Positions 7,198 through 15,148 of a DNA stretch of 24,879 nucleotides are shown in pieces. Below the pieces are notes generated by a model. The model did not search any database. It saw only the letters and a program-made list of their open reading frames with translations, and was not told the DNA's origin. The DNA comes from JANXSS01 sp043729515 (GTDB lineage Bacteria > Pseudomonadota > Gammaproteobacteria > Burkholderiales > Burkholderiaceae_D), in NCBI GenBank assembly GCA_043729515.1, contig JAYTLK010000217.1, positions 1 to 24,879 of the forward strand, given 5' to 3'. Positions within the stretch are counted from its first letter, which is position 1; each line of letters begins with the position of its first letter. The translations under genes and the position numbers were made by a program.

Positions 7198-9242
7198 AAC
7201 GCTGGTCCTTGCACACCGGCGATCTGACCATTGCCTTGCTGCTGGTGGCCATCATCAGCCTGATGATCGTGCCGCTGCCGACCTTTCTGATCGACTCTCT
7301 GCTTGCAGTCAACATCTCGATCAGTCTGCTGCTGCTGATGGTGACCATGTACATGCCATCGGCAGTGGCGCTGTCGTCGTTTCCATCGATCCTGCTGTTC
7401 ACGACGCTGTTTCGGCTCTCGCTCAACATCGCCTCGACCAAGGCGATCCTGCTGCATGCCGATGCCGGTCACGTGATTGAAAGTTTCGGGCAACTGGTGG
7501 TGGGCGGCAATCTGGTGGTCGGCATCGTGGTGTTCCTGATCGTCACCATCGTGCAATTCATCGTCATCACCAAAGGCTCGGAGCGGGTAGCCGAAGTCGG
7601 CGCCCGCTTCACGCTCGATGCATTGCCAGGAAAACAGATGAGCATCGATGCCGACCTGCGTGCCGGACTGCTGAAGCCGGCCGAAGCCCGCGCCAAACGC
7701 AACTTGCTGGCGATGGAAAGTCAGTTGCACGGCGGTATGGATGGCGCGATGAAATTTGTCAAGGGCGATTCCATTGCCGGCTTGGTCATCACGGTCGTCA
7801 ATATTGTGGCCGGCGTCATTGTTGGAATCACCTATCACGAGATGACTGCTGCAGAAGCGGCCAACCGGTTTGCCGTCCTCTCGATCGGCGACGCCATGGT
7901 GTCGCAGATTCCCTCGCTGCTAATTTGCGTTGCGGCCGGCATCATGATCACCCGCGTGGCCGATGAACAGAACCACGATGCAAGCAATTCGGTTGGCCAG
8001 GAAATCATGACCCAGCTCGGCCGCAATGCCTCGGCGCTTTACATGGCCGGCGTGCTGGTGCTGGGCTTCGCCTTTATCCCCGGCTTTCCATGGATGCAGT
8101 TCATTTTCCTGTCAGGTGCGCTGATGTCGGGCGGCTTCCTGCTGACGCGCAAGAGGCGGAGCGTGACGACCCATTCGGGCGCCAGTCTGTCGGCCTTGAA
8201 ACGCGCCGGAGGCAGCGGGGCCGACCCGACCATTGGGCGCCATGCGCCGGCGCTGGCACAACCACTGGCGCTGCGCTTGTCACCGCAACTGGAAAAACAC
8301 CTGGATATCGCTGCCCTCAATGCTGCCTTCAAGGCCGAACGCATCCGGGTGCAAGAGACGCTTGGCCTGCCGTTTCCCGGGCTTGGCATCTGGTATTGCG
8401 ACACGCTCCCCGAGGGCTGCTACGACGTGCTGGTGCATGACGTGCCGTCGGCGGAAGGCAGCATCCGCAGCGGCCATCTGCTGCTGTGGCCACCTGACCC
8501 ACGCTTTCGTCATTTGTGCCAGGAAGGCGGACCGGCAGGCGGTCGCGATACCACCTTGTGGCTGCCGGCCACGGAGCGTGCCCAGGTCGAGGATGCGGTC
8601 TTGCTTTCGCCCGAAACCGTGCTGGCGCAACATGCGGTCGCGGTCATGCAGCGCAAGGCGCATCGGTTCGTCGGCATCCAGGAAGTGCAATGGATGATGG
8701 AAGGCCTTTCGCCTGAATTTCCCGGCCTGGTGACCGAACTGCAGAAAGTCATGCCGCTGCAGCGCATCGGCGAAGTACTGCGCCGTCTTCTCGAGGAGCA
8801 GATTTCAATTCGCAACATGCGCACCATCTGTGAAAGCCTGACCGTCTGGGGTGCCAAGGAAAAAGACACGTTGCTGTTGTGCGAGCACGTGCGCGGTGAC
8901 CTGGGCCAATACCTGGCGTACCGGGCCACCCGCGGCACGTCGCAACTGTCGGCGATATTCATCGACACGGCAGTCGAGCAGCTGATCCGGCAATCGATCA
9001 AGCAGACACCAGCGGGTAACTATCTTGCATTGCCACCCGATACGGCAACCTTTCTGGTGCAGCAGATCGCCGACATCGCTGGCGAAGAATCGCAGACGCC
9101 GACGGCGATCGTGTCATCGATGGATGTCCGGCGTTATCTCAGGCGCTTGGTTGAGGAAAAGATTCGATGGCTGGAGGTATATTCATTTCAGGAGCTCGGT
9201 GGTCTGGTGGAGCTGCAGCCGATCGGCAAGGTAACCGTATGA
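7194..9242 (+). CDS. sctV: SctV (HrcV) type III export gate protein
   Basis: The 682-residue product is full length for the FlhA/HrcV family. Residues 1-320 hold about eight membrane segments, including the conserved cytoplasmic FHIPEP-type loop regions (FRLSLNIASTKAIL near 75-90 and the segment KGSERVAEVGARF...DALPGKQMSIDADLRAG near 130-160). Residues from about 360 form the cytosolic domain that assembles into the nonameric ring receiving chaperone-substrate complexes and the SctO stalk. It starts by a 4-base ATGA overlap with sctU. The stop codon lies inside the first copy of a 13-base tandem repeat, described separately. Confidence 0.97.
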   Translation: MKRWSLHTGDLTIALLLVAIISLMIVPLPTFLIDSLLAVNISISLLLLMVTMYMPSAVALSSFPSILLFTTLFRLSLNIASTKAILLHADAGHVIESFGQLVVGGNLVVGIVVFLIVTIVQFIVITKGSERVAEVGARFTLDALPGKQMSIDADLRAGLLKPAEARAKRNLLAMESQLHGGMDGAMKFVKGDSIAGLVITVVNIVAGVIVGITYHEMTAAEAANRFAVLSIGDAMVSQIPSLLICVAAGIMITRVADEQNHDASNSVGQEIMTQLGRNASALYMAGVLVLGFAFIPGFPWMQFIFLSGALMSGGFLLTRKRRSVTTHSGASLSALKRAGGSGADPTIGRHAPALAQPLALRLSPQLEKHLDIAALNAAFKAERIRVQETLGLPFPGLGIWYCDTLPEGCYDVLVHDVPSAEGSIRSGHLLLWPPDPRFRHLCQEGGPAGGRDTTLWLPATERAQVEDAVLLSPETVLAQHAVAVMQRKAHRFVGIQEVQWMMEGLSPEFPGLVTELQKVMPLQRIGEVLRRLLEEQISIRNMRTICESLTVWGAKEKDTLLLCEHVRGDLGQYLAYRATRGTSQLSAIFIDTAVEQLIRQSIKQTPAGNYLALPPDTATFLVQQIADIAGEESQTPTAIVSSMDVRRYLRRLVEEKIRWLEVYSFQELGGLVELQPIGKVTV

Positions 9243-9275
9243 CCCTAACGTATGAGCCTAACGTATGAGCCTAAC
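9237..9275 (+). repeat. Three tandem copies of a 13-base repeat across the sctV stop codon
   Basis: GTATGACCCTAAC (9237-9249) is followed by two copies of GTATGAGCCTAAC (9250-9262 and 9263-9275). The first copy contains the sctV stop codon, and every copy contains ATGA. The unit is not a multiple of three, so copy-number change there alters only the sctV-sctP spacer and leaves both coding frames intact. The probable sctP ribosome site (AAAAGG, 9276-9281) follows at once. Replication slippage is the obvious origin. Confidence 0.95.
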
Positions 9276-9292
9276 AAAAGGCGGCGCACGGC

Positions 9293-10033
9293 ATGAGTGA
9301 TCATTCAAGAACCAATCGGAAAATGCCAGCCCGGATCGTGCCGATTCAAAAAGTGCAGCCGGCGGCGATTCCACCACGTCGGCCGCAAATCGGGCCGGCG
9401 CCACAGGCGGCCGGTGCGCGCTCCCGTGCTTATGGCGCGCCGCTTGCTGCCGCAAGTCGTTTGCCGCGTGCCTTGCGTGGCGATGCCGAACAGACTGCCG
9501 GCCTGGGGCTGGCGTTGAACGTCGAACCTGCCGATGGCAGTGCCGGGACTGACTCGACCCGCACCCGCACGCCTGCTGGCCAGTCGACGCGTCGGCCAGA
9601 TGCTCACGAGCATTCTTCCAGCGTGATGGAATCGTTGGATTCGCTGATCATGTGGGAGCAGCCTCCGCGCCCCCGGGTTGATCCGGGTCGCCAGTCGCCA
9701 CGCTGGATGAGCGACACGGCAGTCATGCCCAGCGAAGCCGATTACGCCCAACTGGCCTCGCAGGTCGGTGTACTGCTGGCCGGATTCGCAGATTTCGCCC
9801 GTGCGCCGGGCGTGGTCGAACGCGGCGACTGGCAGGCACGCCTGCCGATGCCCGACACCGTCTTGCCTGAAACAGTGCTGGAAATGCAAGTGACACCCCT
9901 GCATGCGAAGCTGCGCTTTGAAACCGACAACAAAGTGTCGCGTGGCGTATTGCATCGCTATGCGACAAGCCTTCAGTTGCAGGTCAAGGCGGCGCTGGAC
10001 GATGCACGGGTGGTCGAGGTCGTGCTGTGGTGA
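9293..10033 (+). CDS. sctP: SctP (HpaP/HpaC-like) substrate-specificity switch protein
   Basis: This is a 246-residue protein. The first 150 residues are Pro/Ala/Arg-rich and look disordered. The C-terminal part (about 155-246) forms a compact domain with the pattern of the type III substrate-specificity-switch (T3S4) family, including an amphipathic segment from about FADFARAPG to the terminal VVEVVLW. Together with its position between sctV and sctQ this identifies HpaP/HpaC, the protein that binds the SctU cytosolic domain and promotes the change from pilus/needle to translocon and effector export. The start is the ATG at 9293. The stop overlaps sctQ as GTGA. Confidence 0.8.
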   Translation: MSDHSRTNRKMPARIVPIQKVQPAAIPPRRPQIGPAPQAAGARSRAYGAPLAAASRLPRALRGDAEQTAGLGLALNVEPADGSAGTDSTRTRTPAGQSTRRPDAHEHSSSVMESLDSLIMWEQPPRPRVDPGRQSPRWMSDTAVMPSEADYAQLASQVGVLLAGFADFARAPGVVERGDWQARLPMPDTVLPETVLEMQVTPLHAKLRFETDNKVSRGVLHRYATSLQLQVKAALDDARVVEVVLW

Positions 10034-11124
10034 CCGACACCATGCTGGAAGAAGTGGCGCCTGGCGTGCGTTCGCTCCAACACGCCGATTTTGCGCGGGT
10101 CGATGTCAGGCAGGCAGCCGCCACCCGCCTGCTGCATGATCCGCGACTGACGCAATGGCTGGCCACAGCTTTGGGCGTGCAATTGGTGAGGCGCAATGGC
10201 CGTCTGAAGGACGACCGCATCCTGTGCATTTCCCTTGCCGCGCCTGGTGGTGCGCTGCACGTCGCATTGCCCGCGGAGGCAATGCCGGTGCTGGCGGTTG
10301 CATGCGGCAATGTGGTCCAGTCGATGCTTTCGTTGCTGCCCCTGATTGCCACGCGGTTGCTGGCGCCGGTCCTGCAGCGAGTAGGCGCCGCAGCCGATGC
10401 GGCTGTCGAACATGTCTGGCAGCCGATCGGCATCACCGGGGCGCGGTTGCACGCGGTTGCCGTCCATGGCCAGTTGCCATCACCGCTGGCGATGTGGGAG
10501 TGGACGTTGGCCGGCGAGTGTCGCTCCTGCGCAGCAGTACTGGCGATCGACCCTGGCTGCGTGGCAGCGCTGCAGCAACTGGTGGCCCGCCTTCCTGTCA
10601 GGCAATCGGCAGCGGCCTCTTCCTGGCGTGTCGGCAGCCTATTGCGCATCGCCACCCGACGGCTGGGTGCCGGCCTGCTGCGTTCGCTTGAAATCGGCGA
10701 TGTGGTGCTGTGTCTGGATCAGCTCGATACCGATCAATTGCACGGCCAGCTCTTCTGCGGTGCTGCATCCGGTCGTCATCTGAGCGCAGAGGTGTCGATC
10801 TCCAAACGAAAGGTCAGTCTGATGAGCGAGTTGCAAACACATGATGGGAAAAGCGACAGCGACCTCGATGTCCCTGGTCCACCCCTCGAAAGCCATGTTG
10901 CTGAACTTGAAGTTCCGGTGCACTTCGAGGTCGACAATGCAGCACTTTCATTGGCGCAACTCAACGCGCTGCGGCCCGGCTACGTGATCGACCTGTCGAT
11001 CCCCGTGGAGGATGCCGAAATCAGGTTGGTGGCCTGTGGTCGCGTCATCGGCCGCGGGCGCCTGGTGGTGATCGGCGACTGCCTCGGCGTGCAGATCGAG
11101 CATGTGGCCGGAGGCGCGCCGTAA
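10030..11124 (+). CDS. sctQ: SctQ (HrcQ) type III sorting-platform/C-ring protein
   Basis: This is a single, unsplit SctQ of about 364 residues; some plant pathogens have it split into HrcQA and HrcQB. GTG at 10030 overlaps the sctP stop by four bases (GTGA); a second GTG at 10027 and an ATG at 10042 are alternatives. The C-terminal 80 residues form a SpoA (surface presentation of antigens) domain, from VAELEVPVHFEVDN to GDCLGVQIEHV, the module shared with FliN/FliM. The middle holds a second, more divergent SpoA-like region. SctQ makes the pods that hold the SctL-SctN-SctO complex beneath the membrane rings. The stop shares one base with the sctR start (TAATG). Confidence 0.93.
   Translation: MTDTMLEEVAPGVRSLQHADFARVDVRQAAATRLLHDPRLTQWLATALGVQLVRRNGRLKDDRILCISLAAPGGALHVALPAEAMPVLAVACGNVVQSMLSLLPLIATRLLAPVLQRVGAAADAAVEHVWQPIGITGARLHAVAVHGQLPSPLAMWEWTLAGECRSCAAVLAIDPGCVAALQQLVARLPVRQSAAASSWRVGSLLRIATRRLGAGLLRSLEIGDVVLCLDQLDTDQLHGQLFCGAASGRHLSAEVSISKRKVSLMSELQTHDGKSDSDLDVPGPPLESHVAELEVPVHFEVDNAALSLAQLNALRPGYVIDLSIPVEDAEIRLVACGRVIGRGRLVVIGDCLGVQIEHVAGGAP
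10822..11124 (+). CDS. Possible internal translation product SctQ-C (SpoA domain)
   Basis: An in-frame ATG at 10822 lies inside sctQ, and GAAAGG at 10808-10813 sits at good Shine-Dalgarno distance. It would give a 100-residue product (MSELQTHDGK...) consisting of an acidic linker and the complete C-terminal SpoA domain. Internal starts that produce exactly this fragment are established for several SctQ proteins (YscQ, SpaO, Spa33, and HrcQ of Xanthomonas), where SctQ-C supports sorting-platform assembly. That it is used here is inference from the start site. Confidence 0.6.
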   Translation: MSELQTHDGKSDSDLDVPGPPLESHVAELEVPVHFEVDNAALSLAQLNALRPGYVIDLSIPVEDAEIRLVACGRVIGRGRLVVIGDCLGVQIEHVAGGAP

Positions 11125-11777
11125 TGCAGGTGCTCGATCCGGTCTCGCTGGCCGTCATCCTGCTGGCGATGTCGATCCTGCCGTTCGTGGCGATCGTGGT
11201 GACGTCGTACACCAAGATCGTGGTAGTGCTCGGATTGTTGCGCAATGCACTCGGCGTGCAGCAAGTACCACCGAACATGGTGCTCAATGGAATCGCGCTG
11301 ATCGTCTCGGTGTATGTGATGGCGCCGGTCGGTTATGAAGCGGCCGACAACCTGCGGCGCCATGCGCCGGTCAGCGCACCTGGATCGACGCCGCAGATCT
11401 TCGGGTATCTGGAGTCGGGACGCGAGCCTTTCCGGCGCTTTCTGGTGAAGCATGCGCATGCTCGGGAGAAAGCATTTTTCGTGAAATCGGCGCAATCGAT
11501 GTGGCCCAAGGCGCAGGCCGATCAGCTGCAACCTGAGGACCTCGTCGTGCTGGCGCCTGCCTTTGCCCTGACCGAACTGACCGAAGCATTCAAAATTGGA
11601 TTCGTGCTGTATCTGGTGTTTGTGGTGATTGATCTGGTTGTGGCCAACGTGTTGTTAGCTATGGGGTTATCTCAAGTTCAGCCAAACAATATTGCGATAC
11701 CGTTCAAGCTATTGCTGTTCGTCATGCTCGATGGCTGGTCGTTGCTGATCCATGGTTTGATCCTGACGTATCGCTGA
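11124..11777 (+). CDS. sctR: SctR (HrcR) type III export pore protein
   Basis: This is a 217-residue FliP-family protein with four membrane segments and the hallmark sequence SYTKIVVVLGLLRNALGVQQVPPN at residues 29-52 (conserved TKI...LLRNALG core). SctR forms the pentameric base of the SctRST export pore. There is no cleavable signal peptide. The ATG shares one base with the sctQ stop, and sctS follows after 29 bases. Confidence 0.97.
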   Translation: MQVLDPVSLAVILLAMSILPFVAIVVTSYTKIVVVLGLLRNALGVQQVPPNMVLNGIALIVSVYVMAPVGYEAADNLRRHAPVSAPGSTPQIFGYLESGREPFRRFLVKHAHAREKAFFVKSAQSMWPKAQADQLQPEDLVVLAPAFALTELTEAFKIGFVLYLVFVVIDLVVANVLLAMGLSQVQPNNIAIPFKLLLFVMLDGWSLLIHGLILTYR

Positions 11778-11806
11778 GCGCGGTCAATTTTTAATCGGCA
11801 TAGACC

Positions 11807-12067
11807 ATGGACCAGGCCCAAATCGTGCAGTTCACCCATGAAGCGCTGATGCTGGCGCTTCTGGTGTCGCTGCCGTCGGTGATCGTGTCGGCCTTCGTCG
11901 GACTGGTGATTGCGTTCGTCCAGGCCGTGATGTCGCTGCAGGAACAAAGTGTCGGCCAGGGAGCGAAGCTGGTGGCCGTTACTCTACTGTTGGTAATCAC
12001 CGGACCTTGGGGAGGTGGTCTCATCCTGCGTTTTGGTGAATCGGTCATGAAAGGAATCTTTCAATGA
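11807..12067 (+). CDS. sctS: SctS (HrcS) type III export pore protein
   Basis: This 86-residue FliQ-family protein has two hydrophobic hairpin segments separated by the invariant loop SLQEQSVGQGAKL (about 43-55). Four copies pack around SctR and close the export pore. The length and both segments are complete. Its TGA overlaps the next ATG as ATGA at 12064-12067, so the hpaA-like gene is in the same operon. Confidence 0.97.
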   Translation: MDQAQIVQFTHEALMLALLVSLPSVIVSAFVGLVIAFVQAVMSLQEQSVGQGAKLVAVTLLLVITGPWGGGLILRFGESVMKGIFQ

Positions 12068-13011
12068 ATATCGGACGCACGCCAGGATCCCCGCTTCCGC
12101 CACTGCCGGCCAGCTCTGCGGCGACCGACCCGTCGGCAACGCCCGGAGCGGCTAACACTGCTGCCAGGAGCGCCGGTGGCAATGCCGGCTCCGACGCCCT
12201 CTCCACGCTTGGCCAAGTGCGGCATGCACATCATGCGCACTACAAAGGCAGGCTGTTCGAGCAAAATGGCCATTCGACTTCAATGCGACGCGGACTCACA
12301 CCGCGCAGCCCGCTGCGCGGTCCGGCCGGCAAGCGCGGTCCCGGCCGCGCCAAGCTCGCCGCAGGCGGCGCGATCGACGAAGCAGAGATCGAAGCGCCGG
12401 ACGAAACACATGTTCCGGATGAAATGCGTTCGCAGCAGATACGAATCCAGGCGCAGTCGGAACAGGAAGGCAGCGGGGACGAATCAAACCAGGGTCGCGC
12501 CGAAGAAAAACGCTTTGAGCGCATCACCCAGCGTCGCCCTGCCAGCGACGATGATGCGGTGTCAGCGTTGCCGGACCTTCAACGCAAGGATCCGGCGGCA
12601 GTGCGCCGCGCACAGCGGTCGGTCTTGCCGCCGCTGCCGGAAATGCACTCGCTGGAAGACGTGATGCGCGTCATTCACGCAGCGACCAGGCCGGAGGCGG
12701 CGGGCGAATCGAGGACCGTGCTCCTCAAGCGGATCGCCGAAGCGGTCATGCTCAATGAAATCAAGCTGCCGCACGTGACCCTGATCAGCGAGGCACGAGC
12801 CGCGCTCATCGACGCCTTTGGAACTGGCCATGATGGGCGCACGCCGCTGAGCGAGCCCTTGCAGTCGGTACTGACATTGCTGCCGCTCTGGCTGATCAAC
12901 ATGAGCAAGCGGCGTACCGCCGTCGAAAGGTCGCTAGCGGCAGCGCGGCTTGCCCTGGACGTGTCGGCGTCCCATACCGTGTCGGCGTCCCTTCCTCGCC
13001 TTCCCCTGTAG
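12064..13011 (+). CDS. HpaA-like type III secretion control protein
   Basis: The 315-residue protein begins with a Pro/Ser/Ala-rich stretch of about 50 residues, which looks like a type III secretion signal. A basic segment (RRGLTPRSPLRGPAGKRGPGR, about 75-97) and an acidic, Gln/Glu-rich disordered part follow. The C-terminal 120 residues are predicted helical and best conserved in character (SLEDVMRVIHAATRPEAAG...). The gene follows sctS and precedes the hpaB-like chaperone, the position of hpaA in Xanthomonas and of the related hrpV in Ralstonia. HpaA binds HpaB and is itself exported, freeing HpaB to escort other substrates. I identify it by position and architecture, not by a specific motif. 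It could instead be an effector. An 18-base direct duplication (12961-12996) adds six residues near the C terminus. Confidence 0.6.
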   Translation: MNIGRTPGSPLPPLPASSAATDPSATPGAANTAARSAGGNAGSDALSTLGQVRHAHHAHYKGRLFEQNGHSTSMRRGLTPRSPLRGPAGKRGPGRAKLAAGGAIDEAEIEAPDETHVPDEMRSQQIRIQAQSEQEGSGDESNQGRAEEKRFERITQRRPASDDDAVSALPDLQRKDPAAVRRAQRSVLPPLPEMHSLEDVMRVIHAATRPEAAGESRTVLLKRIAEAVMLNEIKLPHVTLISEARAALIDAFGTGHDGRTPLSEPLQSVLTLLPLWLINMSKRRTAVERSLAAARLALDVSASHTVSASLPRLPL

Positions 13012-13022
13012 GCGGGAAAGGC

Positions 13023-13478
13023 ATGCAGCTCGCACTCTTCGAGGATCTGCTGCGCGATCTTTGCCAGGTCGTCGGTTTGCCTGATCCGGAAGATCTGGTG
13101 GCGCGCCGGCAGATGCAGGTCGAGGGTTTTGACGTGCAGCTTGACTATCTCCCGGATGATCCAGGCGCGTTCTATGTTTATTTCCAGTTCGGGGTCGTCA
13201 CTGCCGGCCGCACCCTGGCGGTCTACCGATTGATGCTTGAAGCGAACTTGCTGATCTATGCACAGGATCAGGCGCAGTTCGGTCTTGATTCCGACACCGG
13301 CGGCATCGTGCTGTTGGTGCGCATTGCCCTCACCGAGGATGTCACCGGCCACTGGCTGGCCAACCTGATGATCGACTATGCCGAACATGGCCGCTACTGG
13401 CGCGATCAGATCGTGCAGTCGCCTGACGATATGTTCGAAGGAATCGGCAATGGCGACTACACCTGGCTGCGGGCCTGA
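13023..13478 (+). CDS. hpaB: HpaB-like CesT-family type III export chaperone
   Basis: This is a 151-residue acidic protein with the CesT/SycE-type alternation of amphipathic helix and beta-strands: an N-terminal helix (MQLALFEDLLRDLCQVVGL), a strand-rich core (DVQLDYLPDDPGAFYVYFQFG), a hydrophobic dimer helix (TLAVYRLMLEANLLIY) and the family-typical GGIVLLVRIAL strand. HpaB is a broad-specificity chaperone and export-control protein that docks effectors on SctN and SctV. The ATG at 13023 has a GGAAAGG-like Shine-Dalgarno sequence. It ends the sctU-to-hpaB unit; a PIP-box promoter for the next unit starts 34 bases after its stop. Confidence 0.88.
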   Translation: MQLALFEDLLRDLCQVVGLPDPEDLVARRQMQVEGFDVQLDYLPDDPGAFYVYFQFGVVTAGRTLAVYRLMLEANLLIYAQDQAQFGLDSDTGGIVLLVRIALTEDVTGHWLANLMIDYAEHGRYWRDQIVQSPDDMFEGIGNGDYTWLRA

Positions 13479-13512
13479 ACGACGATTACCTTCTTGTCGA
13501 TCGTTTAAGAAT

Positions 13513-13574
13513 TTCGGCGCGGGATGCGCTACTTCGCGCTGACGCGATCGGTCTTGCCCTTGCCTCTGTACTGT
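13513..13574 (+). promoter_or_regulatory. PIP box (hrpII box) promoter of the putative substrate operon
   Basis: TTCGG (13513-13517), 15 bases, TTCGC (13533-13537), 31 bases, TACTGT (13569-13574). All elements match the PIP-box promoter pattern TTCGB-N15-TTCGB-N30-32-YANNNT. Transcription would begin near 13580 and read the 323-residue HrpF/NolX-like gene and the two genes after it, none of which has a PIP box of its own. Sharing the element with sctU marks these genes as members of the same type III regulon. Confidence 0.85.
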
Positions 13575-13656
13575 TGGATCCAGGACATCGACACAGCGTA
13601 TCGGAAAAGCGACCATCGGCGAGCCCGAGTTTATAGTCATCAATCAAGGACCCGAC

Positions 13657-14628
13657 ATGAGCACGCCTTCATCCGTTCAAGCAGAGACCGGGACACCGTC
13701 GATCGACAAGCCATCGAAAAAGCGCGTCATCGTGGATTTCAGTTTTGCTGACAACGGAAGTGCGCCTGGCTATCTGGATGGTCAGACCGATCCGGCATTG
13801 GCGCAACTGGTGATGGCGGCATGTCCTGCTGGCATTTCTGGATGGTCCGGCATGGAAAACATCGCGCGGATGGCAGGCTTGGGCGCCATGGCAGGTGGTG
13901 CCAATGATGCGAGCAATATCGACGATGCCGTTGATGCCAGCGCTATCGACGCCTCCTCGCACTTTGATATGGGAGCGCCGACCAGCGACCAGGGGATGAC
14001 CGAAGACGATGCGCTGACCAGCCTTGCGAAGCATTTCGACAGCCTGGCTGACCCGACCACGCATCTGATTTCGACATCGACCTTGCTGCGCGCCGCCAGA
14101 GGGTCGTTTGCAAGTGACATCGGGGCAGGAGCAGCCGTTGAAACCGCAGCATCTGCGCAATACTTCATCGATCATCCGGGCGATTTGCATTCGCTGGAGA
14201 CTGCGCAGGGCGTTGCCAGTCAAAACGCCGCATGGGCAACTGCCGACAACCTCATCAGTGCAGCCGATATCGCAGCCGAGCAAGAACAGTGGCAAAGCAG
14301 TCTCGCTTCGGATGAAGAAATTTCAGTTGTCGATGCAGTCGATACGCTGTCGGAAAATTTTTCATTGCTTGTCGATCCGCAGACAAACCTGATCAGCACT
14401 GAAACGCTATTACGCGCGGCGCGTGGCGATATTTATGGCGATGCCAGCTATCTGCAGATTTCACGGCTGCAGGCCGCTGCGCAGTTCATGATCGATCATC
14501 CCGAGGCACTGACATCGCTGGAGACAGCACATGGCAGGCTGGTGGGCAATGCCACCTGGGCGACCGCCGATGACTACATCAGCGCTGGGGATCTCCAGGT
14601 CGAAGCGGCGCGTTTGCATGGTGAGTGA
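13657..14628 (+). CDS. Type III secreted protein with two HrpF/NolX/HrpK-like modules
   Basis: This 323-residue protein holds two imperfect copies of a module of about 95 residues (117-212 and 226-320). Each copy reads: L...FxxLxDPxTxLIST, LLRAARG, an AAQxxIDHP helix, SLETA, then an N..WATADxxISAxDL loop. The DPxTxLIS and ATADxxISAxDL stretches look like degenerate EF-hand loops. This arrangement recalls the N-terminal repeats of HrpF/NolX and the HrpK-type domains of type III translocators and effectors. The C-terminal hydrophobic domain needed for membrane insertion is absent. The N-terminal 30 residues are Ser/Thr/Pro-rich, as in type III signals. The Shine-Dalgarno sequence CAAGGA lies 9 bases before the ATG. 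It is the first gene after a PIP box. A role as translocon accessory or effector is inference. Confidence 0.65.
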   Translation: MSTPSSVQAETGTPSIDKPSKKRVIVDFSFADNGSAPGYLDGQTDPALAQLVMAACPAGISGWSGMENIARMAGLGAMAGGANDASNIDDAVDASAIDASSHFDMGAPTSDQGMTEDDALTSLAKHFDSLADPTTHLISTSTLLRAARGSFASDIGAGAAVETAASAQYFIDHPGDLHSLETAQGVASQNAAWATADNLISAADIAAEQEQWQSSLASDEEISVVDAVDTLSENFSLLVDPQTNLISTETLLRAARGDIYGDASYLQISRLQAAAQFMIDHPEALTSLETAHGRLVGNATWATADDYISAGDLQVEAARLHGE

Positions 14629-14726
14629 AGGTCGGGATAACTGCGTGAAACGCGAAACGCTCAGGACGCCGTACCAGCAGCATGACCAGTGGATTTTTTA
14701 TCTATCTCAATCAAGGGAGAATTGAC

Positions 14727-15092
14727 ATGATGCCGATGAACATGACGGAGAAAGGAAGCAAACCGGACCAGGCGAATGAGCCAACCCGTTCCGGGCAACC
14801 GACGCAGGGGGATTCGAGTGTGGACGGATCCTTTGACTTGGGAGAGTTCGGCCAGGCGATAGACGGGTTCGAAAATTATTTGACTGATTGGGTGGCTGCG
14901 ACTGATCTGGATTTTTCTCATGTCGATTCAGTTTTCACGAGCCCTGATAAATGGATGCCCCATGATTCGTCCGCGGACGACGATGCATCGCCGGATACGC
15001 CAAGTGTCGCCGGTGCGATGAATGTCGATGCCAGCAAAGTACTTGACGAACCAGTCAACATTGGCAATGCGATGAAGACGCTTGGCTTTTGA
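14727..15092 (+). CDS. Small acidic protein of the PIP-box operon, probable type III substrate
   Basis: The 121-residue product starts at the ATG at 14727, preceded by AAGGGAGA at 14713-14720; an in-frame ATG at 14682 lacks such a site. It is acidic, Cys-free and rich in Asp, Ser and Met. The N-terminal 30 residues (Asn/Ser/Thr/Pro/Gln-rich) resemble a type III secretion signal, and the middle has one amphipathic helical stretch (FDLGEFGQAIDGFENYLTDW). I do not recognise a family. Its placement, 98 bases after the HrpF/NolX-like gene and 56 before the 1067-residue gene, with no PIP box between, suggests co-transcription. It could be a small harpin-like secreted protein or a dedicated chaperone; the acidic charge fits either. 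Confidence 0.7.
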   Translation: MMPMNMTEKGSKPDQANEPTRSGQPTQGDSSVDGSFDLGEFGQAIDGFENYLTDWVAATDLDFSHVDSVFTSPDKWMPHDSSADDDASPDTPSVAGAMNVDASKVLDEPVNIGNAMKTLGF

Positions 15093-15148
15093 CGCGCCAC
15101 CTTCATTGCAGATGACCAGTTTCATTCTTTTCATTCCCGGAGATTTCA

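Noticed and set aside
14629..14726. A third PIP box before the 121-residue gene
   Set aside because: No TTCG pair with 16-base spacing is present in this gap.
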